Positions 35,467-44,028 of a stretch of 64,000 bases of DNA are shown piece by piece. The DNA is taken from positions 1,240,001 to 1,304,000 of the forward strand of contig OZ253956.1 in the NCBI GenBank assembly GCA_965267355.1, written 5' to 3'. This stretch comes from GCA-002793235 sp965267355. Its GTDB lineage: Bacteria > Bacteroidota > Bacteroidia > Flavobacteriales_E > Vicingaceae. The notes beneath the pieces were generated by a model. That model worked only from the letters and a program-made list of their open reading frames with translations. It had not been told where the DNA came from and did no database searches. Numbering within the stretch: the first letter of the stretch is position 1; every line of letters starts with the position of its first letter. Position numbers and translations under genes: made by a program.

Positions 35467-36732
35467 ATGACCTCATTCTTTTGGATTTTTTTGTTGCTGG
35501 CTATGTGTGCTTCAGCATTTTTTTCAGGGTTAGAAATTGCCTTTGTTTCGGCCAATAAACTTAAAATTGAGCTGGATAATACTAAAGGGAATTTTACTGC
35601 AAGAATTCTTTCCTCTTTTTTAAAAAAACCTGCAAAATTTATTGGAGCCATGTTGTTAGGCAACAATATTGCTTTGGTAATCTATAGTATGCTAATGGCT
35701 AAATTTTTAGAGCCAGCGATTATAAAATATCTAGCAAATAATGAATTGATTATCTTATTAACTCAGACAGTAATTTCTACTTTGTTAGTACTGTTTTTTG
35801 CTGAATTTTTACCAAAAGCTCTTTTTAGAATTAACCCTAATAAAGTATTGTCTATTGCTGCAATACCAATAGCAATTATATATACTATTCTTTATCCTTT
35901 TACCTATATCACTGTTGGTATATCCAATTTTATTTTAAAAATGTTTAAAGTTGATACATCAGAAAGTGATTTGGCTTTTTCTAAAGTTGATTTAGAAGAT
36001 TTTATTTCCAATATTCAGGATGGACAGGATGAAGGAGAAGAAATAGATTCCGAAATTCAAATTTTTAAAAATGCTCTTGGATTTACAGATGTAAAAGTTA
36101 GAGAATGTATGGTGCCAAGAACCGAAATTATTGCTATGGATGTGGAAGATCTAATTGACGAAGTTAGAGAAAAATTTATCGAGAAAGGATTGTCCAAAAT
36201 TTTAATTTACCGAGATTCTATTGATAATATTATTGGGTATGTTCATTCTAAAGAATTGTTTAAAAAACCCGAATCAATAAAATCTATCTTACTGCCAGTA
36301 TCCATTGTTCCAGAAGTAATGTCAGCAAATGATGTGTTGAAAAAAACGATTAAAGAACGAAGAAGTGTAGCAGTAGTTGTAGACGAGTTTGGAGGTACAT
36401 CAGGAATATTAACCATTGAAGATATTATTGAAGAGATTTTTGGAGAAATAGAAGATGAGCATGATAAAGAAGAACTAGTTGAAAAGCAAGTAGATGATGC
36501 TACTTATCAATTTTCAGCTCGTATGGAGATTGATTATATCAATGAAGCCTATAAACTTAATTTGCCAGAATCCGAAGAGTACGAAACTCTTGGAGGATAT
36601 ATTATTAGTTTGGCAGAAAGCATCCCTGAAAAAGGAGAAATAATTACAAATGATACCTATATTTTTAAGGTAGACGATGTAACCGAAAATAAGATAGAAT
36701 TAATAACTATCCAATTGCGTGAAGGAGCATAA
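35467..36732 (+). CDS. CNNM/CBS/CorC-domain membrane protein (HlyC/CorC family)
   Basis: A 421-residue inner-membrane protein. An N-terminal CNNM (DUF21) domain with about four membrane segments opens with the FFSGLEIAFVSANKLK motif. A CBS pair spans about 205-325 (VPRTEIIAMDVED, then VVVDEFGGTSGILTIEDIIE), and a CorC/HlyC C-terminal domain about 340-420. Such proteins are linked to Mg/Co efflux or metal homeostasis despite the old haemolysin label. It follows the small membrane protein by 33 bp; a TATTTTTA box at 35439-35446 could give extra transcription. Confidence 0.9.
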   Translation: MTSFFWIFLLLAMCASAFFSGLEIAFVSANKLKIELDNTKGNFTARILSSFLKKPAKFIGAMLLGNNIALVIYSMLMAKFLEPAIIKYLANNELIILLTQTVISTLLVLFFAEFLPKALFRINPNKVLSIAAIPIAIIYTILYPFTYITVGISNFILKMFKVDTSESDLAFSKVDLEDFISNIQDGQDEGEEIDSEIQIFKNALGFTDVKVRECMVPRTEIIAMDVEDLIDEVREKFIEKGLSKILIYRDSIDNIIGYVHSKELFKKPESIKSILLPVSIVPEVMSANDVLKKTIKERRSVAVVVDEFGGTSGILTIEDIIEEIFGEIEDEHDKEELVEKQVDDATYQFSARMEIDYINEAYKLNLPESEEYETLGGYIISLAESIPEKGEIITNDTYIFKVDDVTENKIELITIQLREGA

Positions 36733-36814
36733 TTTTAGCCTTATTTATTCTTACTTTAATCTTTTATATATCAATAGACTATCGTATATTCGCAACCCAA
36801 ATATTTTTTGAGAT

Positions 36815-38890
36815 ATGGCAGTTATAGGAAAAATTAGAGAAAAGTCAACGCTGGTAATGATTATCGTGGGTATTGCAATGCTTGCTTTTTTACTTGGAGA
36901 TGGTGCTTCAAGTTTGTTTACAGGAAGTCAAGATAATAGTGTTGGAGAGATTGCAGGAGAACCAATTACAGGTCAGGAGTTTGACCAAAGATTAGAGCAA
37001 GCTGTTGCTCAATGGGAAAGTCAAAACCAACAAGCTGCAAGTACAGAAGTTAGAGAGTCGTTTAAAGAGCAAGTTTGGAACGAGATTGTACGTGAACACG
37101 TTTTAGAAAGCCAGTTTAAAGAATTAGGAATTGCTGTTAGTCCAGAAGAGTTATTTGATATGGTGCAGGGAGCTGATCCTCATCCACAAGTAAAACAAGC
37201 ATTTACCGATCCTAATACAGGAGTTTTTAATCCAACTCAGGTTTTGCAATTCTTAAAAAGTTTAGAAACAATGCCTGCTGAAAATAGAAACCAATGGTTA
37301 TTATTTGAAGAAGGAATTGAGAAAGAAAGAATAGCAGCAAAGTACAATAATTTGCTAACTAAAGGAATGTACCCAACTACGAGTATTGTAAAAAGAACTT
37401 ACAAAGAACAAAACGAACAAAGAAGTGTTAAATTTGTTGCCAAACGTTACAATACAGTTCACGATAGCACGGTAAAAGTTACCGATGAAGAGTTGAAAGC
37501 ATATTACGAAGAGCACAAGCATGAGTACAAGCAAGAAGAATCGAGAGATTTAGAGTACGTTAAATTTGATGTAGTACCATCAGAGGCTGACATTGCTGAA
37601 GCTAAAGCATGGATAGAACAAACAGCTGAAGATTTTAAAACTACTGATGATGATTCTTCTTTTGTAGTTTATAATTCTGAAGAACCATTAGATGAGAATT
37701 TTTATGGGCCAGAAGCAATGCCATCACAATTAGATTCAATGGCTTTTTATGCAGACTCAGGTACTGTATTTCCAATTTACGAAAATAATGGAGCTTTTGT
37801 AGTGACTAAGCTTTCTGCTGTAAAGATGATTCCTGATTCGGTTAAAGCGCGTCATATTTTATTAAAAACTACTGGTCAACCAACTGATACTTTATTGGAA
37901 ACAAAATTAGACAGTATTAAAACAGTTGTTGAAAAAGGTGGTGATTTTGCTGCTATTGCTAAAGAAGTTTCTGAAGATGTTGGATCAGCTATAGAGGGAG
38001 GGGATTTAGGTTGGTTTAAAGAGGGAATGATGGTGAAACCTTTTAATGATGCTTGTTTTTATGGTAAAAAAGGAGACTTAACCATTGTTCAGTCTCAATT
38101 TGGATTCCATTTAATTGAAATTTTAGACCAAGCAGAAAAGTCAAGAAAAGTACAATTAGCTAAAGTTGTGAGAAAAATTACTCCAAGCAACGAAACTTTT
38201 GATGAGGTGTTTGCTGAAGCAAGTGCTTTTTATTCGGCCAACAATAGTTCAGAAGCATTTTCTAAAGCAATAGAAAGTGGAGATTATGTTAAGCAGTTAG
38301 CTCCTCAAATTAGAGTTGGTGATAGAGCAATACCAGGTATGAATGATGTAAGAGGTTTAGTAAGATGGGCTTATAAAAGTGAAAAGGGTGCAATCTCTGA
38401 GCCTCAACAGTTTGACAATACTTTTATTGTTGCTCATTTATCGGAAGTAAGAGAAGAAGGTATTGCTACTATGGATCAAGTGCAAATTGAAGTGGAGTTA
38501 GGAGCAAAAAAGAAGAAAAAAGCTATTCAGTTTATAGAAGAAATGAAAGGAGTTGCTGATTTAGACCAATTGGCTCAAAAAGCAGGAGTAACTGTTGAAA
38601 CAGTTCCAAACGTAAACTTTTCGATGTATGCAGTGCCTCGTATGGGACAAGAACCACGCGTTATAGGTATGGTATCTACTTTACAGCAAGGTCAAATGAG
38701 TGTGCCTATTGAAGGTCAAACAGGAGTTTTTGTTGTAAAGGTTGAGAATGTTACTCCACCAGCAGAAACAACCGACTATACTGCAGTTAAGCAGCAATTA
38801 CAACAATCTTATACAGTTGTTACTAACCAACTGTTAGAAGCACTTAAAGATAAGTTTGATGTTGTAGATAAGAGATATAAGTTTTATTAA
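36815..38890 (+). CDS. PpiD/SurA-like membrane-anchored peptidylprolyl isomerase
   Basis: A 691-residue foldase with one N-terminal membrane anchor (about 12-33, LVMIIVGIAMLAFLLGDGAS), a SurA_N-like helical domain (GEPITGQEFDQRLEQAV), and a parvulin-type domain at about 345-450 (VKARHILLKT to FGFHLIEILD). A second, degenerate PPIase-like region and a helical C-terminus follow. The layout matches PpiD: anchored in the inner membrane, facing the periplasm, helping outer-membrane and secreted proteins fold. It is closed by a strong terminator. A TATATTCG box at 36785-36792 is a near-match -7 element. Confidence 0.9.
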   Translation: MAVIGKIREKSTLVMIIVGIAMLAFLLGDGASSLFTGSQDNSVGEIAGEPITGQEFDQRLEQAVAQWESQNQQAASTEVRESFKEQVWNEIVREHVLESQFKELGIAVSPEELFDMVQGADPHPQVKQAFTDPNTGVFNPTQVLQFLKSLETMPAENRNQWLLFEEGIEKERIAAKYNNLLTKGMYPTTSIVKRTYKEQNEQRSVKFVAKRYNTVHDSTVKVTDEELKAYYEEHKHEYKQEESRDLEYVKFDVVPSEADIAEAKAWIEQTAEDFKTTDDDSSFVVYNSEEPLDENFYGPEAMPSQLDSMAFYADSGTVFPIYENNGAFVVTKLSAVKMIPDSVKARHILLKTTGQPTDTLLETKLDSIKTVVEKGGDFAAIAKEVSEDVGSAIEGGDLGWFKEGMMVKPFNDACFYGKKGDLTIVQSQFGFHLIEILDQAEKSRKVQLAKVVRKITPSNETFDEVFAEASAFYSANNSSEAFSKAIESGDYVKQLAPQIRVGDRAIPGMNDVRGLVRWAYKSEKGAISEPQQFDNTFIVAHLSEVREEGIATMDQVQIEVELGAKKKKKAIQFIEEMKGVADLDQLAQKAGVTVETVPNVNFSMYAVPRMGQEPRVIGMVSTLQQGQMSVPIEGQTGVFVVKVENVTPPAETTDYTAVKQQLQQSYTVVTNQLLEALKDKFDVVDKRYKFY

Positions 38891-38900
38891 AATATGTTTA

Positions 38901-38928
38901 GCCTCATCATTTGATGAGGCTTTTTTTT
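38901..38928 (+). terminator. Intrinsic terminator after the PpiD-like gene
   Basis: An 8-bp stem, GCCTCATC / GATGAGGC, with an ATTT loop is followed by eight T residues. It sits upstream of the fumarase ATG at 38950 and ends the coaX-to-PpiD transcription unit. A start at 38911 for the next gene would lie inside this hairpin. Confidence 0.92.
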
Positions 38929-38949
38929 AATCATTTAAAAAAAGAACAG

Positions 38950-40554
38950 ATGTCAGTATTCAATTACGAAAAGCCATTTCAAATATTACGAGATAATACG
39001 GAATATAAAATTATTTCTAAGGATTATGTTTCGGTTGAAGAATGTGGAGATAGAGAAATATTAAAAGTACAACCAGAAGGCTTGCAACTTTTGGCTGAGC
39101 AGGCTATGATAGATGTATCTTTTATGCTTAGAACAGCACACTTAGAAAAAGTAGCTAAAATATTAGATGATCCCGAAGCAACTGATAATGATAGATTTGT
39201 TGCATACACGCTCTTAAAAAATGCACAAACTGCAGTTGAAGGAAAGTTGCCATCATGTCAGGATACAGGTACAGCTGTAGTTGTAGCTAAAAAAGGGGAA
39301 GATGTTTATACTGGTTCTGATGATGCTCAGTATCTTTCTAAAGGAATTTATAATACTTATCAAAATAAAAATTTAAGATATTCTCAGGTAGTAGCTTCAA
39401 GTATGTTTGAAGAAAAAAATACAGGGACCAACTTACCTGCTCAAATTGATATTTATGCTGAACAAGGAAATGAATATAAATTTTTGTTTTTAGCTAAGGG
39501 CGGAGGTTCAGCTAATAAAACGTATTTATACCAAAAAACTAAAGCTTTACTTAATGAGAAATCTTTAACGGAGTTTATTACTGAAAAAATTAAAGATTTA
39601 GGAACTGCTGCTTGTCCACCTTATCATCTTGCTATTGTTATTGGTGGTACTTCTGCTGAGGCAAATTTAAAGGCAGTTAAACTAGCTTCAACAGGATATT
39701 ATGATGAATTGCCTACAGCAGGAAGTCCAGGAGGTAGGGCTTTTAGGGATTTAGAATGGGAAGAAAAAATTCAACAAATTTGTGAGAGTAGTCAAATAGG
39801 TGCTCAGTTCGGAGGTAAATATTTTACACATGACGTAAAAGTTGTTCGTTTGCCTAGGCATGCTGCTTCTTGTCCTGTAGGAATTGGAGTAAGCTGTTCG
39901 GCTGATAGAAACATTAAGGCAAAGATTAATAAGGATGGAATTTTTCTGGAACAGTTAGAAACTAACCCAGGAAGGTTTTTACCAGAAACTCCTCCACACC
40001 TTGAACCTGCTGTAGAGATTGATTTAAATCAATCAATGGAAGAACAGTTGAAAATTTTATCTCAATATCCTATTAAAACAAGGTTGAACTTAAAAGGAAC
40101 TTTAATCGTAGCAAGAGATATTGCTCATGCAAAAATTAAAGAGATGTTAGATGCAGGTAAACCAATGCCTGACTATTTTAAGAATCACCCTATTTATTAT
40201 GCTGGACCAGCAAAAACTCCAGAAGGAATGCCATCAGGTAGTTTTGGCCCAACAACTGCTAACAGAATGGATCCTTATGTGGATGAGTTTCAGTTGCACG
40301 GAGGTTCGATGATAATGTTGGCTAAAGGTAACCGTTCTTCAGTTGTGAGAGACGCATGTAAAAAGCATGGAGGATTTTACTTAGGTTCTATTGGGGGACC
40401 TGCAGCAATTTTAGCAAAATCTAACATTAAATCTGTAGAAGTAGTAGATTTTGAAGAATTAGGGATGGAAGCAGTTAGAAAAATTGAAGTAGAGAACTTC
40501 CCTGCATTTATAATCTGCGATGATAAGGGGAATGATTTTTTTGAAGGAATATAG
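38950..40554 (+). CDS. Class I fumarate hydratase
   Basis: A [4Fe-4S] fumarase of the TCA cycle, hydrating fumarate to malate. The protein is 534 residues. CQDTGTAVVV at about 107, KGGGSANKTYLYQ, PTAGSPGGRAFRDLEW, and SCPVGIGVSCSADR supply iron-sulfur cysteines and substrate contacts. The C-terminal beta domain contains YAGPAKTPEGMPSGSFGPTT. I chose the ATG at 38950 (MSVFNYEKPF) over 38911 because the latter begins inside the upstream terminator hairpin. Class I fumarase is oxygen-sensitive in many species; no class II enzyme is seen in this window. Confidence 0.93.
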   Translation: MSVFNYEKPFQILRDNTEYKIISKDYVSVEECGDREILKVQPEGLQLLAEQAMIDVSFMLRTAHLEKVAKILDDPEATDNDRFVAYTLLKNAQTAVEGKLPSCQDTGTAVVVAKKGEDVYTGSDDAQYLSKGIYNTYQNKNLRYSQVVASSMFEEKNTGTNLPAQIDIYAEQGNEYKFLFLAKGGGSANKTYLYQKTKALLNEKSLTEFITEKIKDLGTAACPPYHLAIVIGGTSAEANLKAVKLASTGYYDELPTAGSPGGRAFRDLEWEEKIQQICESSQIGAQFGGKYFTHDVKVVRLPRHAASCPVGIGVSCSADRNIKAKINKDGIFLEQLETNPGRFLPETPPHLEPAVEIDLNQSMEEQLKILSQYPIKTRLNLKGTLIVARDIAHAKIKEMLDAGKPMPDYFKNHPIYYAGPAKTPEGMPSGSFGPTTANRMDPYVDEFQLHGGSMIMLAKGNRSSVVRDACKKHGGFYLGSIGGPAAILAKSNIKSVEVVDFEELGMEAVRKIEVENFPAFIICDDKGNDFFEGI

Positions 40555-40610
40555 AGGAAATAACTAATAATTTTATACTTTTACCCAATAACAAATTAAA
40601 TCAATAGAAC

Positions 40611-40778
40611 ATGGTAAGCTTAGGTTTTTTATTTTTCTTTATAATTTTCTTTATGGCAATGTGGTTGTTGGTATTCATCTTTACTGTTGTAGTGCCAGGT
40701 TCTATTAAATTGTTTTTATTAAATAAGTTTGGACCGACTTGGGCAAAAAAGTTAGCTGGTTTAGAAGTAGAGGAGTAA
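40611..40778 (+). CDS. Small single-span membrane protein
   Basis: A 55-residue frame with a strongly hydrophobic N-terminal half (about residues 3-30, Phe/Leu/Val-rich) and an amphipathic C-terminus ending KKLAGLEVEE. It starts with ATG, ends at TAA, and is followed at once by a terminator. A near-consensus -7 box (TACTTTTA, about 40 bp upstream) and isolation between fumarase and the terminator support it being a real gene. No family recognised. Confidence 0.55.
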   Translation: MVSLGFLFFFIIFFMAMWLLVFIFTVVVPGSIKLFLLNKFGPTWAKKLAGLEVEE

Positions 40779-40800
40779 TTTTATATATAAAATAAGAAAA

Positions 40801-40830
40801 AAGAGTCCTGAAATTTCAGGACTCTTTTTT
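40801..40830. terminator. Bidirectional terminator between the small membrane gene and arsC
   Basis: AAGAGTCCTG and CAGGACTCTT form a 10-bp stem with an AAATTT centre. A-runs upstream and T-runs downstream give tails on both strands. It closes convergent genes at 40778 and 40835. Confidence 0.9.
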
Positions 40831-40834
40831 GTTG

Positions 40835-41173
40835 TTATAATAATTCTAAAACATTTTCAGGAGGCCTTCCTAAAACAGCCTTATTATCTTTGATTACAAT
40901 TGGTCTTTCAATCAGCTTGGGGTATTGTATCATTGCATCAATCCATTCATCATTAGAAAGTGTTTTTCCTTTGTAATTTTCTTTGTAGTCAGCTTCCCCT
41001 TTTCTAAGAATATCTTCAGCATTTAAACCTAACTTATAAAGAACATTTTTTAATTCTTCTTTAGTAGGAATGTCTTTTAAATATTCAATTATTTCCACTT
41101 CAGCACCTTTATCTTGAATTAACTGAAGTGTTTGTCTGCTTTTACTGCATCTTGGATTGTGATATATTTTCAT
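40835..41173 (-). CDS. ArsC/Spx-family arsenate reductase-like protein
   Basis: A 112-residue thioredoxin-fold protein of the glutaredoxin-linked ArsC family. The N-terminus KIYHNPRCSKSRQT contains the active cysteine Cys9 in a CSKSR loop. EYLKDIPTKEEL and a C-terminal RPIVIKDNKAVLGRPPENV block match YfgD/ArsC proteins. Family members reduce arsenate or act in general thiol redox; without ars neighbours (no arsB, arsR or ACR3 here) arsenate reduction is not certain. It is the gene nearest prfB but separated by an 87-bp repeat-containing gap. Confidence 0.88.
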   Translation of the reverse strand: MKIYHNPRCSKSRQTLQLIQDKGAEVEIIEYLKDIPTKEELKNVLYKLGLNAEDILRKGEADYKENYKGKTLSNDEWIDAMIQYPKLIERPIVIKDNKAVLGRPPENVLELL

Positions 41174-41176
41174 AGT

Positions 41177-41237
41177 TTAAGTGATTAGGTGATAAAGTGA
41201 AAAATGATTGAGTTGAAATACTATCCTAATCACTTAA
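41177..41237. repeat. Inverted repeat between arsC and prfB
   Basis: TTAAGTGATTAGG at 41177-41189 and its exact reverse complement at 41225-41237 are separated by 35 bp. The longer block 41177-41198 also recurs in reverse-complement form, with two mismatches in 22 bases, at 42449-42470 on the other side of prfB. Confidence 0.6.
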
Positions 41238-41260
41238 TTACTTCATCACAATTTACATTA

Positions 41261-42347
41261 TTAACTTTTCCCAAATTCCATTAAATAAGCTTTCAAGAAG
41301 CCATCTAGTTCACCATTTAAAACTTTATCAGGATCATTCACCATAAAATTAGTTCTATGATCTTTTACTCGCCTATCATCTAACACATAACTTCTAATCT
41401 GTGCTCCCCATTCAATTTTCATTTTGCTATCCTCAATCTCAGCCCTGCTTTCCATGCGTTTTCTCATTTCTAACTCATAAAGTTGAGATTTAAGTAATTG
41501 CATTGCTTTTTCCTTATTCCCCAGCTGCGAACGTGTTTCAGTATTTTCTATTATAATACCTGAAGGAGCGTGTCTTAATCTAACTCCCGTTTCAACCTTA
41601 TTTACATTTTGCCCTCCAGCACCACCTGATCTAAATGTATCCCAAGTAATATCTGCTGGATTAATTTTTATCTCAATAGTATCATCTACTAATGGGTAAA
41701 CATAAACTGAAACGAAAGAGGTCATTCGTTTTCCCTGAGCATTAAATGGACTAATTCTTACCAAACGATGCACACCATTTTCTCCTTTAAGGTAACCAAA
41801 TGCAAATTCTCCTTCTATCTCTATAGTTACTGTTTTTATTCCGGCAACATCTCCATCTTGATAATCCAACGTGGTTAGTTTATAACCATTTTTATCAGCC
41901 CACATTTTGTACATTCTTAATAACATTGAAGCCCAATCGCAACTTTCGGTGCCTCCGGCTCCAGCTGTAATCTGTAATACGGCACTTAGTGAGTCTTCTT
42001 CAGCACTGAGCATATTTTTAAATTCCAGCTCTTCTATTTTTTCAATAGCCAAGTTATATTGAGTATCTACTTCTTCTTCAGAAGCTTCCCCCTCTTTACT
42101 GAAATCATAGAGTACTTGTAAATCTTCAATAGCTGATAAAACGGAGTTGTAATTATCGGTCCAAACTTTAATATTTCTTACAACTTTTAATTGTTTTTCG
42201 GCCTCTTTTGGATTATCCCAAAAGTTAGGGTCTTGAGTTTTTTGCTCTTCTTCTTCTAATTGGATTAGTTTGGCATCGATGTCAAAGATACCCCCTTAAC
42301 GCATCCAGGCGATCGGCTAATGATTTTACTTGTTCTTGTGTAATCAT
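41261..42347 (-). CDS. prfB: Peptide chain release factor 2, with programmed +1 frameshift
   Basis: RF2 ends translation at UGA and UAA. It is encoded in two frames: 21 codons from ATG at 42347, an in-frame TGA at 42284-42282, then a +1 shift into the frame beginning GAC at 42283, giving about 361 residues, normal for RF2. The shift site has the classic elements: an AGGGGG ribosome-binding-like sequence, then CTT TGA C. The RF2 stop-recognition tripeptide SPF lies in RISPFNAQGKRMTSF, and the GGQ motif in SGGAGGQNVNKVETGVRL. Low RF2 favours shifting, giving autoregulation. An exact -7 box (TAATTTTG on the minus strand, 42359-42352) lies just 4 bp before the ATG. Confidence 0.97.
42281..42296 (-). 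promoter_or_regulatory. prfB programmed frameshift signal
   Basis: Read on the minus strand: A GGGGG TAT CTT TGA C. The purine-rich block pairs with the 16S anti-Shine-Dalgarno end and sits three bases before the CTT slip codon and the TGA. This is the conserved autoregulatory element of RF2 genes. It is notable in a phylum that rarely uses Shine-Dalgarno for initiation. Confidence 0.95.
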
Positions 42348-42448
42348 ATTCCAAAATTAACATATCATAATAGAATAATAATAGGTTGAATAGATTTTGT
42401 TTGACTACTTATCAATACATAATTAGGGTAAAGCGTTTTTACTTCATA

Positions 42449-42470
42449 ACTTTATCACATAATTACTTAA
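42449..42470. repeat. Diverged inverted copy of the 41177 repeat, upstream of the adenosyltransferase gene
   Basis: ACTTTATCACATAATTACTTAA matches the reverse complement of 41177-41198 at 20 of 22 bases. It lies 9 bp before the ATG at 42480. The two copies flank prfB in opposite orientation. Confidence 0.5.
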
Positions 42471-42479
42471 TTGTTATAA

Positions 42480-43028
42480 ATGAAAGTTTATACTAAAACA
42501 GGAGATAAAGGTCAAACATCCTTGTTCGGTGGTAAGAGAGTGCCTAAATATGATTTGCAAATCGAATCTTACGGAACAGTAGATGAATTAAACTCTTATA
42601 TTGGTTTAATACGCGATCAAAAAATTGATAAAGATACTTTTGAAATTCTCATAGAAATCCAAGACAGACTTTTTACTTTAGGTTCCATTTTGGCTACGGA
42701 ATCAGGTAATCAAAAAGTAAAAGTTCCTGAGTTGAAAGAAGAAGATATAGAATTATTAGAGAAAGAAATTGATAATATGAACGAAACATTACCCGAAATG
42801 CGTTCGTTTGTTTTACCAGGTGGGCATACTACAGTTTCATATTGCCATATTGCAAGATGTGTGTGTAGGAGGGCAGAGCGTTTAGTTATTCAATTATCAG
42901 AGAAGAATGCAATAAATCCGATAACTTTTAAGTATTTGAATAGGTTATCTGATTATTTATTTGTGCTCGCTCGCAAATTTTCTTACGATTTAAATGCAAA
43001 TGAAGTGCCCTGGAATCCTCGTATGTAA
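42480..43028 (+). CDS. PduO-type cob(I)alamin adenosyltransferase
   Basis: Transfers adenosyl from ATP to cob(I)alamin, making coenzyme B12. The protein is 182 residues. The N-terminal VYTKTGDKGQTSLFGGKRVPK is the ATP-binding signature, YGTVDELNSYIGL follows, and the RSFVLPGGHT to CRRAERLV block completes the five-helix PduO fold. No other cobalamin gene is nearby, so it probably serves a B12 enzyme elsewhere, using salvaged cobalamin. It is followed by a gap with a strong promoter for the next gene. Confidence 0.95.
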   Translation: MKVYTKTGDKGQTSLFGGKRVPKYDLQIESYGTVDELNSYIGLIRDQKIDKDTFEILIEIQDRLFTLGSILATESGNQKVKVPELKEEDIELLEKEIDNMNETLPEMRSFVLPGGHTTVSYCHIARCVCRRAERLVIQLSEKNAINPITFKYLNRLSDYLFVLARKFSYDLNANEVPWNPRM

Positions 43029-43088
43029 TTGTAAAACAGGCGTTAACAATGTTTTTTTAAGATATTAACAACTGTTTATTTTTTTTTG

Positions 43089-43118
43089 TTGTATAAGTAA
43101 ACAAAAAATCTACTTTTG
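43089..43118 (+). promoter_or_regulatory. Strong Bacteroidota promoter for the DUF2795 gene
   Basis: TTG at 43089-43091 and TACTTTTG at 43111-43118 with exactly 19 bp between them, the ideal spacing. The ATG at 43153 gives a leader of about 28 nt. Confidence 0.75.
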
Positions 43119-43152
43119 CGTAAAGCTTAAAAAATTACTAAATACTTAAATT

Positions 43153-43374
43153 ATGTATTGGACTTTAGAATTAGCATCGCATTTAGAGGATGCCCCTTGG
43201 CCAGCTGCCAAAGATGAGTTGATAGACTATGCGATTAGAACAGGAGCACCGCTTGAAGTAGTTGAAAACCTACAACAATTAGAGAATGAAGAAGAGGTTT
43301 ACGATTCTATTGAAGAGATTTGGCCAGATTACCCTACTAAAGAAGATTTCTTTTTTAATGAGGATGAATATTGA
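43153..43374 (+). CDS. DUF2795-family small acidic protein
   Basis: A 73-residue, highly acidic cytosolic protein. MYWTLELASHLEDAPWPA, then KDELIDYAIRTGAPLEVVEN and a C-terminal IWPDYPTKEDF block match the small DUF2795 proteins found across Bacteroidota. The function is unknown. It is monocistronic: an ideal promoter upstream and a bidirectional terminator directly downstream. That arrangement suggests high, independent expression. Confidence 0.85.
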   Translation: MYWTLELASHLEDAPWPAAKDELIDYAIRTGAPLEVVENLQQLENEEEVYDSIEEIWPDYPTKEDFFFNEDEY

Positions 43375-43394
43375 TTTTATTAAGATTGAGAAAT

Positions 43395-43424
43395 AAAAGG
43401 GTTGCTAATTAGCAACCCTTTTTT
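43395..43424. terminator. Bidirectional terminator between DUF2795 and the PAP2-like gene
   Basis: AAAAGGGTTGCT and AGCAACCCTTTT form a stem around AATT, with T-tails on both strands. It overlaps the edge of the minus-strand stop codon at 43423. Confidence 0.9.
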
Positions 43425-44028
43425 AGTAATATAGCACCAGTACCTGGCAAATTAATCCTAAAAGAAATCCTGCATAAACCTGTGCTTGAGAGTGGGCGTT
43501 TAAAATTAAACGAGAAGAACCAATTAACCCAGCTGCCAGAAGACTTAAAATAATGTATGGGGTAACATATATTTCCAATAAAAATGAAATACAAATTAAA
43601 GCTCCAACTAACCCGCCAACACCAATCATATGAGCACTGATTTTCCATTTGATATTGATTACAAATGCTAGAATAACAGATAGAGTGGCTCCAATGATAA
43701 AGTTGAAAATAATAGGAGGTATAGGTACTCTTTTAAGTAAATACAAGGTGAAAATGTAAAAGATAATGGTAAATGCATAAGGAATTACACGTTCTTTTTG
43801 TGTTTCCATTTCTAAACTATTGATAAACTTACGGTTTAATAATAACAAGGTGATAAGTAATGGTATAACAAAAGTGCTAACCGCCACGAGAATTAAAACG
43901 GCCTGTTTTAGTTCGCCAGGAATAATATAATTAATATAAGAATCGGTATTAAAAATAACAAGTAGCCCATAAACCGGCATTAATAGTGGGTGAAATAAAA
44001 AAGAAATGATTTTAGCAGCTATTTTCAC
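43423..44028 (-). CDS. PAP2-superfamily-like membrane protein, apparently lacking the catalytic Asp
   Basis: A 201-residue protein of about six hydrophobic segments. It keeps outlines of the PAP2 phosphatase motifs: KERVIPYAF (motif 1-like), SAHMIGVGG in place of PSGH, and SRLILNAHSQAQVYAGFLLG for SR-x5-H-x3-D. The Asp after the last His is Gln here, so it may be inactive or work differently. Its start overlaps the rpoN stop by one base, making a two-gene unit with rpoN transcribed first. No function should be assumed beyond fold. Confidence 0.65.
   Translation of the reverse strand: MKIAAKIISFLFHPLLMPVYGLLVIFNTDSYINYIIPGELKQAVLILVAVSTFVIPLLITLLLLNRKFINSLEMETQKERVIPYAFTIIFYIFTLYLLKRVPIPPIIFNFIIGATLSVILAFVINIKWKISAHMIGVGGLVGALICISFLLEIYVTPYIILSLLAAGLIGSSRLILNAHSQAQVYAGFLLGLICQVLVLYY

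Noticed and set aside
38911..38949. An earlier ATG for class I fumarase.
   Set aside because: It lies inside a strong terminator hairpin; the ATG at 38950 matches the expected N-terminus.
40835..41173. An arsenic-resistance operon around the arsC-family gene.
   Set aside because: No arsR, arsB/ACR3 or arsM lies near; the gene stands alone between a terminator and prfB, so a general thiol-redox role is equally likely.
42053..42347. prfB looked broken: the ORF beginning at 42052 lacks its N-terminus and an in-frame TGA interrupts the 5' part.
   Set aside because: The canonical RF2 frameshift signal (AGGGGG, CTT TGA C) is present and both frames read through cleanly, so this is programmed recoding, not a pseudogene.
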